From contig CANHPK010000150.1 in the NCBI GenBank assembly GCA_947462525.1, positions 1 through 5,333 of the forward strand: DNA of 5,333 nt, given 5' to 3'. The notes below the pieces were generated by a model. It was not told the origin of the DNA, ran no database searches, and saw nothing but the letters and a program-made list of their open reading frames with translations. This DNA is from Roseiflexaceae bacterium (lineage in GTDB: Bacteria > Chloroflexota > Chloroflexia > Chloroflexales > Roseiflexaceae). The position numbers and the translations under genes were made by a program. Shown in pieces: positions 1 to 5,333 of this stretch; position 1 is the stretch's first letter; every line of letters starts with the position of its first letter.

Positions 1-1845
1 ATGAAGAGCAAGGGTTTCTCGAACTGGGACGACCTGCATCGCTGGAGCCTCGACCAATCCGATACATTCTGGCACGACATGGCCCAACGCCTCGATTGGT
101 ATGCGCCATACACGCAGATTTTGGATGAATCCAAAAAGCCGTTTTTCTCATGGTTCACCGGCGGCAAAACCAACATTGTCCATAATGCCATCGACCGCCA
201 CATGAGCACGTGGCGCCGCAACAAGCTCGCCTTCATCTGGGAAGGCGAAGACGGCACGGTGCGCAACTTTTCGTTTGCCGATGTCAACCGCGAGGTCAGC
301 AAGCTGGCTAATGTGCTTAAAGCCATGGGCGTCCAAAAAGGCGACATTGTTTCGATCTACTTGCCGCGTGTGCCCGAATTGCCGTTTGCCATGCTGGCCT
401 GTGCCAAAATCGGTGCTGCCCATTCGGTCATCTACGGCGGCTTTTCGCACGAGGCCCTGCGTGACCGCATCGCCGACGCGCAATCCAAAGTGCTCATCAC
501 CGCCGACGGCGGCTACATGCGCAACAAGGTCATCGAACTCAAAAAAATCGCCGACGAGGCCATGTCGTCGTCGCCCACCATCCAGACTGCCATCGTGCTC
601 AAGCGCACCGGCCATGCGGTCGACATGCACGTCGGCCGTGACTACTGGTGGCACGATTTGATGGCCCTGCCGATCGCATCAGAACGCTGCGAGACCGAGG
701 TCGTCGACGCCGAACACCCGCTGTTCATCCTCTACACCTCGGGCTCGACCGGCAAACCCAAGGGCGTCATGCATACCCACGGTGGCTACTCGGTGGGCAT
801 TGCGACGACCTTCCACTTCACCTTTGATATCAAAGACCACGACATCTATTGGTGCGCCGCCGACCCCGGTTGGATCACCGGCCACTCGTACATCGTCTAT
901 GCGCCGCTCATCGAGGGCGCGACGTCGTTTATGTACGAAGGTGCACCCAACTACCCATACCCCAATCGCTGGTGGCAAATCGTCGAGCGCTACAAAATCA
1001 GCATCCTCTACACTGCACCGACCGCCATCCGCGGCCTGATGCGCTTTGGTGATGCCTGGCCGAAGCGCCACGATTTGTCGAGCCTGCGTCTGCTCGGCTC
1101 GGTCGGTGAGCCCATCAACCCCGAGGCCTGGCGCTGGTACTACGACATTATCGGTGGCGGTAACTGCCCCATCATGGACACCTGGTGGCAGACCGAGACC
1201 GGCGGCTTCATGATTACCCCCAACCCCACCACGCCCCTCAAGCCCGGCTCGGGAACCAAGGCGTTCCTCGGCATCGAAATGGATGTCGTCGACGAACACG
1301 GCAAGCGCACCCCCGACAACGAAGATGGCCTGCTCGTTGCAAAGCGCCCCTGGCCGTCGATTATGCGCACCATCTTGCACGATCCCGAGCGCTATGCCAA
1401 CTCGTACTGGAACAACGAACCCGTCGGCCTCTACACCGCCGGCGACTCGGCCCGCCGCGACAAAGACGGCTACTTCTGGGTCATCGGTCGCATCGACGAC
1501 GTCATCAAGGTGTCGGGCTATCGCCTCGGCACGGCCGAAATCGAATCAGCCCTGGTATCGCACCCCGCCGTCGCCGAAGCAGCCGCTATCGGTTTGCCGC
1601 ACGAAATCAAAGGCACGGGCATTCACTGCTTTGTGATCCTACGGTCGGGTATCGACGGCAGCGACAAACTCGCCGAAGAACTGCGCACCCACGTCGCCAA
1701 AGAACTCGGGCCGATTACCAAACCCGAGGCCGTCAGCTTTATGGCAGCCCTGCCCAAAACCCGTTCGGGCAAGATCATGCGCCGCGTCCTCAAGGCACAA
1801 GCGCTCGGTCAAGACCTGGGCGACATTTCGACGTTGGAAGGCTAG
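1..1845 (+). CDS. acs: Acetyl-CoA synthetase-type acid-CoA ligase (AMP-forming), N-terminus possibly cut by window edge
   Basis: ANL-superfamily ligase that adenylates a short carboxylate, most likely acetate or propionate, and transfers it to CoA in the cytoplasm. Visible in order: an ACS-type N-terminal region (FW at residues 23-24, LNxxDRH-like NAIDRH at 62-67), the phosphate-binding loop YTSGSTGKPKG (245-255), GWITGHSY (290-297), SVGEPINPEAW (367-377), DTWWQTETGG (393-402), the adenylate/hinge region TGD-like TAGDSARRD (479-487) and GRIDDVIKVSG (496-506), and the C-terminal PKTRSGKIMRR with catalytic, acetylation-prone Lys591. Trp396 (second W of DTWWQ) is the residue that restricts the acyl pocket to C2-C3 acids in characterised Acs enzymes. 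The open frame has 614 codons against about 650 for typical Acs, and FW lies about 15 residues closer to the start than in E. coli Acs. The ATG at base 1 may therefore be an internal Met, with the true start upstream. Stop is TAG. Function class is firm; exact substrate is inferred. Confidence 0.9.
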   Translation: MKSKGFSNWDDLHRWSLDQSDTFWHDMAQRLDWYAPYTQILDESKKPFFSWFTGGKTNIVHNAIDRHMSTWRRNKLAFIWEGEDGTVRNFSFADVNREVSKLANVLKAMGVQKGDIVSIYLPRVPELPFAMLACAKIGAAHSVIYGGFSHEALRDRIADAQSKVLITADGGYMRNKVIELKKIADEAMSSSPTIQTAIVLKRTGHAVDMHVGRDYWWHDLMALPIASERCETEVVDAEHPLFILYTSGSTGKPKGVMHTHGGYSVGIATTFHFTFDIKDHDIYWCAADPGWITGHSYIVYAPLIEGATSFMYEGAPNYPYPNRWWQIVERYKISILYTAPTAIRGLMRFGDAWPKRHDLSSLRLLGSVGEPINPEAWRWYYDIIGGGNCPIMDTWWQTETGGFMITPNPTTPLKPGSGTKAFLGIEMDVVDEHGKRTPDNEDGLLVAKRPWPSIMRTILHDPERYANSYWNNEPVGLYTAGDSARRDKDGYFWVIGRIDDVIKVSGYRLGTAEIESALVSHPAVAEAAAIGLPHEIKGTGIHCFVILRSGIDGSDKLAEELRTHVAKELGPITKPEAVSFMAALPKTRSGKIMRRVLKAQALGQDLGDISTLEG

Positions 1846-1854
1846 TTATCCCCA

Positions 1855-1880
1855 CCGCCCACGGCGCACGCCGTGGGCGG
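1855..1880 (+). terminator. Perfect 12-bp inverted repeat, terminator-like hairpin without T-tract
   Basis: Bases 1855-1866 pair with 1869-1880 without mismatch (arms CCGCCCACGGCG and CGCCGTGGGCGG). Only two bases lie between them, so the real RNA loop would open one or two apical pairs. It starts 9 nt after the ligase stop codon and ends 20 nt before the next start. The downstream sequence TCTGCAAACGG has no U-run, so a classical intrinsic terminator is not supported. A partial terminator, a 3'-end stabilising hairpin or a DNA-level site are alternatives. Confidence 0.5.
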
Positions 1881-1900
1881 TCTGCAAACGGAGCGTCGCG

Positions 1901-2554
1901 ATGCCACGAATCGGTGCCATTTTGATTGGTCAGTCACCCCGACCAGACCTGGTCAAACCGCTCGTCAAAGCCAATCCCAATTTCCAATACATCGAATCCG
2001 GCGCACTCGACTTTGTCGACCCGGCCGACATCCCCGAACCAACCAGCGAGTACATCCTCACGACCCGCTTGAACGACGGCACGCTGGTGCGCGTCGACGA
2101 GTCGTATTTGTTCCCTCTGCTCAAATTGGCCGTCGCCAACGCCGAGCGACAGGGTGCGGTGATGAGTGTCTTGCTCTGCGCAGGGCCGTTCGACGGGTTA
2201 ACCGGCGCACAGCCGTTGTACCGCCCCACTGCCATGGTCGACACCATCTTGCAGACCCGCGGCGTCAACAAAATCGCCGTGCTCAGCCCATCGCGCGAAC
2301 AAGCCAGCGCCATCCATCAGAAGTGGCTGTCGCGCGGGTATGTGCCGACGGTGTTTGTCGACCCTGGTTTGCCCGACGCCGAACTGGCACAGTGGATGCG
2401 CGAACAACTGCACTACAGCGCCGCCGAATACCTGGTCGTCGATTATGTCGGTCATCCCATCGAGAAGATCCAAGCCCTCGAACGCACCCTGCCCATCCCC
2501 GTCCTCGATTTGGGCAAAGTCATCACCGACATGCTCCGCCACGTCACCACCTAA
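1901..2554 (+). CDS. AroM family protein (Asp/Glu/hydantoin racemase-like fold), one expected Cys replaced
   Basis: 217-residue soluble protein, close in length to E. coli AroM (about 225). It shows the AroM layout: IGAILIGQSPRPD at 4-16, a TTRLNDGT segment at 54-61, a strand ending in LLCAGPF (91-97), a central strand IAVLSPSREQ (125-134), and a late strand ending VVDYVGHP (179-186). No signal peptide or membrane segment is seen. The biochemical role of AroM proteins is not established; the fold is related to Asp/Glu/hydantoin racemases. As I recall them, AroM relatives often carry a Cys in LLCTG and another in DCMGY. Here Cys93 is kept but the second position is Tyr182. The ATG at 1901 is preceded by GGAG (1890-1893) at 7-nt spacing, which supports this start. 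It sits 55 bp after the ligase and 29 bp before the lyase gene, consistent with co-transcription downstream. Family call is good; function is unknown. Confidence 0.82.
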   Translation: MPRIGAILIGQSPRPDLVKPLVKANPNFQYIESGALDFVDPADIPEPTSEYILTTRLNDGTLVRVDESYLFPLLKLAVANAERQGAVMSVLLCAGPFDGLTGAQPLYRPTAMVDTILQTRGVNKIAVLSPSREQASAIHQKWLSRGYVPTVFVDPGLPDAELAQWMREQLHYSAAEYLVVDYVGHPIEKIQALERTLPIPVLDLGKVITDMLRHVTT

Positions 2555-2571
2555 TCCGTCATCACCGAGAC

Positions 2572-2578
2572 AAAGGAG
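2572..2578 (+). promoter_or_regulatory. Ribosome binding site of the DapA-like gene
   Basis: AAAGGAG lies 5 nt before the ATG at 2584. It decides the start, because the same reading frame stays open upstream across the whole AroM gene to 1873. That upstream stretch is low-complexity Arg/His/Pro-rich and is not the real N-terminus. Confidence 0.85.
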
Positions 2579-2583
2579 TCTGG

Positions 2584-3504
2584 ATGCCACGCCACCCGTT
2601 CTTGCATAGCAGCTACACCATCGCCCCCACGCCATTTGCACCCGACGGCAGCATCGACCGTGCCAGCATCGCAACCATGGTCGAGTTCCTCATCGGGTTG
2701 GGCGTCCAGGGCATCACCATGCTGGGCGTCATGGGCGAAGTCGACAAACTCGGCGACGCCGAGCGCGACCTCATCATCGACGACGTCGTGACGGCCAATC
2801 GCGGCCGCGTCAAAATCTGCATCGGCACGAGTCATGTCGGCACCGATCGTTCGGTGGCCTACAGCAAGCGCGCCGTCGAACTGGGTGCCGATGCACTCAT
2901 GGTCGCCCCACCGAAGTTGGCCAAACCCAACGATGCAGCCCTGCGCGCGCACTACCACGCCATCGCCGCCGCAGTCACGGTCCCCATCGTGGTCCAAGAC
3001 CATCCCGTCAGCAGTGGTGTCTTGATGAGCGTCGACTTCTTGGCCAACCTCGCCCGCGAGGCACCAGGCTGCAACTACCTCAAGCTCGAAGAAGAACCGA
3101 CCCCCGCCAAGACCACCCGCATGCGCGCCGCCGCGCCCGACATGGTGATTTTCGGCGGGATGGGCGCCAACATGCTCCTCGAAGAGCTCAAGCACGGCGC
3201 CGACGGCACCATGACGGGCTTTGGGTTCCCCGAGATCCTCGTCAAAATCTGCGCCCAATACGCCGCTGGGGATGTCGACGGCGCAACGCAGACCTTTTAT
3301 CACGCCTGCCCGTTGATCCGCTACGAAAACCAACCGGGCATCAACATGGCCATCCGCAAGTACATCTACGCCCAGCGCGGGGCCATCAGCCACGCCCATG
3401 TGCGGGCTCCATCTGCGCCGCTCGCGGCCGACGTCATCGCCGATTTGCACGATATCATCACCCGTTTGGGTTTTGGTCAGCATATGAAAACCAAAGGAGC
3501 CTAA
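2584..3504 (+). CDS. DapA/NAL-superfamily Schiff-base lyase or aldolase, not a canonical DHDPS
   Basis: 306-residue (beta/alpha)8-barrel protein of the dihydrodipicolinate synthase/N-acetylneuraminate lyase family, about the usual length. Seen: the opening strand TIAPTPFAPDGSID (12-25), GVQGITMLGVMGE (40-52) at the GTTGE position, IGTSHVGTDRSV (80-91), ADALMVAPP (102-110), IVVQDHP (135-141) at the YNVPSRT position, and YLKLEEEPTP (165-174) with Lys167 as the expected Schiff-base lysine, then the late barrel strand IFGGMGA (189-195) and GTMTGFGFPE (208-217). The DHDPS proton-relay residues (Thr44, Tyr107, Tyr133) and substrate-binding Arg138 are all absent, replaced by Val49, a PPKLAKP segment, Gln138 and Ser143. 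It therefore probably acts on a 2-oxo acid or related carbonyl substrate other than pyruvate plus aspartate semialdehyde. The SDR gene follows after one base. The superfamily is firm; the reaction is unknown. Confidence 0.88.
   Translation: MPRHPFLHSSYTIAPTPFAPDGSIDRASIATMVEFLIGLGVQGITMLGVMGEVDKLGDAERDLIIDDVVTANRGRVKICIGTSHVGTDRSVAYSKRAVELGADALMVAPPKLAKPNDAALRAHYHAIAAAVTVPIVVQDHPVSSGVLMSVDFLANLAREAPGCNYLKLEEEPTPAKTTRMRAAAPDMVIFGGMGANMLLEELKHGADGTMTGFGFPEILVKICAQYAAGDVDGATQTFYHACPLIRYENQPGINMAIRKYIYAQRGAISHAHVRAPSAPLAADVIADLHDIITRLGFGQHMKTKGA
3493..3499 (+). promoter_or_regulatory. Ribosome binding site of the SDR gene, inside the end of the lyase gene
   Basis: AAAGGAG lies 6 nt before the ATG at 3506 and is encoded within the last codons of the lyase gene (tail residues KTKGA). 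The lyase stop TAA (3502-3504) and the SDR start are one base apart. This arrangement favours translational coupling. Confidence 0.85.
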
Positions 3505-3505
3505 C

Positions 3506-4297
3506 ATGAACCTCGGACTCACAGGCAAACGCGCCGTTGTTTTTGCTGCTAGCCGCGGCCTCGGGTACGCCAGCGCACTCGGGCTCGCCCGCGAAGGCGT
3601 CAAGCTGGTCATCGCCAGCCGCGATCAAGGCCGTATCGATGAAGCCGCTGCCAAAATCCGTGCCGAAACCGGCGCACAGGTCATCGGCGTCGCAGCCGAC
3701 GTCAATACCCAAGCCGACGTCCAGAAGGTCATCGACGCCTGTGTCAACGCCTATGGCGGCCTCGAGATTGCCCTGCACAACGCCGGCGGTCCCCCTGCAG
3801 GCGGCTTCGATGCCATCAACGACGCCCAGTGGTTGGCGGCCTTCAACCAGAATCTCATGAGCTTGGTATGGGTCGCCCGCGCCTCGATCCCCCACATGAA
3901 GGCCGCCAACTACGGCCGCCTGCTCACCATCGCGTCGTCGTCGATCCGCCAACCCATCCCCAACCTGATCCTGTCGAACGTGATGCGTGCCGGCATCAAT
4001 GGCCTGGCCAAGAGCCTCGCCCGTGAGGTCGCCCCCCACAACATCAACGTCCACGTGGTTGGACCCGGCCGCATCGGCACCGAGCGCATCGAAGAGCTCG
4101 ACAACGCCATGGCCCAGCGCACCGGCGCCAGCGTCGAAGACGTCCGCAAAGCATCTTTGGCGAGCATTCCGGCGGGACGTTTGGGCGAACCCGAAGAATT
4201 CGCCAATTTCATCGTCTTTTTGGCCTCGGCAGCAGCCAGCTACATGAACGGCACGGCTACCCTGGTCGACGGTGCTGCCTCGAACGCACTCCCATAA
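3506..4297 (+). CDS. Short-chain dehydrogenase/reductase family protein with Ser/Arg in place of catalytic Tyr/Lys
   Basis: 263-residue classical-length SDR, cytoplasmic, with an expected NAD(P) Rossmann fold. Seen: the nucleotide-binding turn AASRGLG at 14-20 (the first Gly of the usual GxxxGxG is Ala14), a cofactor-selecting ASRDQGRI (37-44), ADVN (64-67), HNAGG (91-95) at the NNAG position, Asn116 in NQNLMSL, the catalytic Ser region IASSSIRQP (142-150), and a C-terminal tail with FLASAAASYMNGTATLVDG (238-256) typical of 3-oxoacyl-ACP reductase-like SDRs. The YxxxK motif is missing: the spacing from Ser144 places Ser157 and Arg161 (LSNVMRAG) at the Tyr and Lys positions. I recall other SDRs with an LSN..R motif here, so this is probably a real subfamily and not a damaged gene. 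Arg41 near the cofactor loop hints at NADP(H), but weakly. Substrate unknown; it may oxidise or reduce an intermediate shared with the adjacent lyase. Confidence 0.88.
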   Translation: MNLGLTGKRAVVFAASRGLGYASALGLAREGVKLVIASRDQGRIDEAAAKIRAETGAQVIGVAADVNTQADVQKVIDACVNAYGGLEIALHNAGGPPAGGFDAINDAQWLAAFNQNLMSLVWVARASIPHMKAANYGRLLTIASSSIRQPIPNLILSNVMRAGINGLAKSLAREVAPHNINVHVVGPGRIGTERIEELDNAMAQRTGASVEDVRKASLASIPAGRLGEPEEFANFIVFLASAAASYMNGTATLVDGAASNALP

Positions 4298-4317
4298 GAC
4301 GCCATTCCCCCACCCAG

Positions 4318-4344
4318 AGCCGGCAGCGGTCCTGCCGGCTTTTT
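4318..4344 (+). terminator. Intrinsic (Rho-independent) terminator after the SDR gene
   Basis: A 9-bp perfect stem pairs AGCCGGCAG (4318-4326) with CTGCCGGCT (4332-4340) around a 5-nt loop (CGGTC). A T-run at 4340-4344 follows directly. It begins 20 nt after the SDR stop codon and should end the transcript carrying the AroM, lyase and SDR genes, fully or in part. Confidence 0.9.
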
Positions 4345-4353
4345 CGTCAACAT

Positions 4354-4358
4354 GAGGG
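4354..4358 (+). promoter_or_regulatory. Ribosome binding site of the amidohydrolase gene
   Basis: GAGGG lies 7 nt before the ATG at 4366. It supports that start over the ATG at 4352, which is in another frame and would give a Pro/Ser/Thr-rich product without family motifs. Confidence 0.7.
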
Positions 4359-4365
4359 ATGTACT

Positions 4366-5333
4366 ATGCTCGACGTCATCATCAAAAACGCCACCGTGGT
4401 CAACGCCGACGGCCGCCGTCAGCTCGATGTCGCCATCAAAGACGGCATCATCGTCGCCATTGGGATGGCCAGCACCTTCGCCGAGGCACACGAGGTCATC
4501 GACGCCGGTGGGCTGCACCTCCTGCCCGGGGCAATCGACTCGCACACCCATGTGCGTGACCCCGGCCGCTCCGACCGCGAAGACTTCGCCTCGGCGACCC
4601 GGGCAGCGGCCGTATCGGGCGTCACCATGCTCTGCGAAATGCCCATCGCCGCGGTGTCGACCCATAGTGCCCAGACCCTCGCCGATCGGATCGACGCCGT
4701 GCGCGACCGACTCTATACCGACTATGCCCTCTACGGTGGTGCCGCCGACGACAACCGCGAACACATCGCAGCACTGGGCAACGCCGGCATCATCGGCTTC
4801 AAAACGTTCCGCACTGCTGTGCCCCCGGGGCGTGAGAAAGAATTCATCGGGCTGTGTTGCCCCGACCCTGGTGCGTTTTTCACCGTCCTCAAAGAGACCG
4901 CCAAAACCGGACTGCCGCATGCCATCCACGCCGAAGACGAGTACATCCTCAGTCGCTTGGCCGAAGACTACAAACGCACCGGCGACCTCGGTCCCATCAG
5001 CCACACCAAAGCCCGTCCACCCGTCGTCGAAGAAGCCTCGGTGGCGCAATCCATTGCGCTGGCACGGGCAGCAGGGGCGTGGTTGCACATCGTGCACGTC
5101 TCGTCACCGTATTCCATTGATTTGATTACCCAAGCCCGTGCAAACGGCGTCAAAGTCACCTGCGAGACGTGCCCGCCGTATTTGTTCCTCACCGATGCCG
5201 ACATCGAACTGCACGGACCCTATGCCAAAACCAACCCACCCATCCGCGACGAATCGTTCGTCGAAGGCATGTGGGACCGCGTCGCACGCGGCGACGTCGA
5301 CATCATCGGCACCGATCACTCACCCTTTTTGGC
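4366..5333 (+). CDS. Cyclic amidohydrolase (dihydroorotase/allantoinase/hydantoinase family), cut at the right window edge
   Basis: The frame stays open from the ATG to the window end (322 full codons plus 2 bases). Family members are about 430-480 residues, so roughly a quarter to a third is missing. It starts with the usual N-terminal beta-domain strand (DVIIKNATVVNADG, 3-16). The metal site is then complete: HTH in IDSHTHVRDPGRSD (His60, His62), the lysine that is carboxylated in this family in GFKTF (Lys146), His188 in HAED, His244 in HIVHVSS, and Asp317 in IGTDHSP. Such enzymes hydrolyse a cyclic amide or imide bond in the cytoplasm. The overall look (DPGRSDREDF, CETCPPYLFLT at 266-276, TNPPIR at 289-294) is nearer allantoinase/hydantoinase than the pyrimidine-pathway PyrC. 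MPIAAVS (92-98) replaces the allantoinase-type MPLNS-like motif, and CPPY replaces the common CPHY, so I do not assign a substrate. It follows a strong terminator by 21 nt. Confidence 0.9.
   Translation, partial: MLDVIIKNATVVNADGRRQLDVAIKDGIIVAIGMASTFAEAHEVIDAGGLHLLPGAIDSHTHVRDPGRSDREDFASATRAAAVSGVTMLCEMPIAAVSTHSAQTLADRIDAVRDRLYTDYALYGGAADDNREHIAALGNAGIIGFKTFRTAVPPGREKEFIGLCCPDPGAFFTVLKETAKTGLPHAIHAEDEYILSRLAEDYKRTGDLGPISHTKARPPVVEEASVAQSIALARAAGAWLHIVHVSSPYSIDLITQARANGVKVTCETCPPYLFLTDADIELHGPYAKTNPPIRDESFVEGMWDRVARGDVDIIGTDHSPFL

Noticed and set aside
679..1380. Minus-strand open frame of 233 codons inside the ligase
   Set aside because: It is antisense to the best-conserved part of the ligase and has no recognisable motif.
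1185..1925. Plus-strand open frame of 246 codons across the ligase end and AroM start
   Set aside because: Its composition is Arg/Pro/His-rich, it overlaps two motif-supported genes in another frame, and its product contains no family motif.
1873..2583. N-terminal extension of the DapA-like protein over the whole AroM gene
   Set aside because: The extension is Arg/His/Pro-rich out-of-frame translation of AroM. The barrel starts right after the ATG at 2584, which has a strong SD.
2584..3504. Annotation as lysine-pathway dapA
   Set aside because: The DHDPS Thr/Tyr/Tyr triad and Arg138 are missing, and the neighbours are not lysine-biosynthesis genes.
2551..3612. Long minus-strand open frame of 353 codons opposite the lyase gene
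   Set aside because: It is antisense to a clear barrel-fold gene with an SD and family motifs. Its product is rich in Asp/Gly/His/Val from reversed GC-rich codons and shows no domain. It spans the lyase-SDR junction in a way no real gene would.
4360..4367. TGTACTAT as a possible -10 element
   Set aside because: Transcription from it would begin after the ATG at 4366, so it cannot serve the amidohydrolase start. No convincing -35 lies at the right spacing.
4240..5097. Minus-strand open frame of 285 codons opposite the amidohydrolase
   Set aside because: It is a shadow of the amidohydrolase with Gly/Asp/Val-rich composition and no motifs. It also crosses the terminator and the end of the SDR gene.
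4352..5125. Plus-strand open frame from the ATG at 4352
   Set aside because: It is a Pro/Ser/Thr-rich translation in the wrong frame of the amidohydrolase; the ATG at 4366 gives a complete set of metal-site motifs.
4366..5333. Annotation as pyrC of pyrimidine biosynthesis
   Set aside because: No pyrimidine-biosynthesis neighbour is present and the loop motifs differ. The family alone does not justify this substrate.

Overview
This is a GC-rich bacterial window with strongly C-ending codon use. It is almost fully coding and every gene lies on the + strand. It holds five genes: an AMP-forming acetyl-CoA synthetase-type ligase (open at the left edge), an AroM-family protein, a DapA/NAL-superfamily class I lyase or aldolase, a short-chain dehydrogenase/reductase (SDR), and a dihydroorotase/allantoinase/hydantoinase-type cyclic amidohydrolase cut by the right edge. 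No RNA gene, mobile element, CRISPR array or long repeat is visible. Leader sequences with good Shine-Dalgarno (SD) motifs fit a bacterium. The ligase reminds me of Chloroflexota-type acetate-CoA ligases, but I assign the phylum only weakly.

Layout: ligase 1-1845; a 55-bp gap with a 12-bp perfect inverted repeat and no T-tract; AroM family 1901-2554; a 29-bp gap; DapA-like lyase 2584-3504; one spacer base; SDR 3506-4297; a 68-bp gap with a textbook intrinsic terminator (4318-4344); amidohydrolase from 4366 to beyond the edge. The AroM, lyase and SDR genes look like one tightly packed transcription unit. The lyase and SDR are probably translationally coupled. The ligase may feed into this unit past its hairpin. 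The amidohydrolase is separated by the terminator but starts only 21 nt after its T-tract.

Taken together this looks like a small-molecule catabolic cluster and not housekeeping metabolism. A cyclic amidohydrolase could open a ring amide. An AroM protein (related to Asp/Glu/hydantoin racemases), an SDR and a Schiff-base lyase could process the open-chain product. The ligase could activate the resulting short acid to its CoA ester. The substrate and step order are inference.

Three of the five proteins have non-canonical active sites. The DapA-like protein keeps the Schiff-base Lys but lacks the DHDPS Thr/Tyr/Tyr triad and substrate Arg. The SDR has Ser/Arg where Tyr/Lys are expected. The AroM protein has Tyr where I expect one of two conserved Cys. 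None should be given the default annotation of its superfamily.
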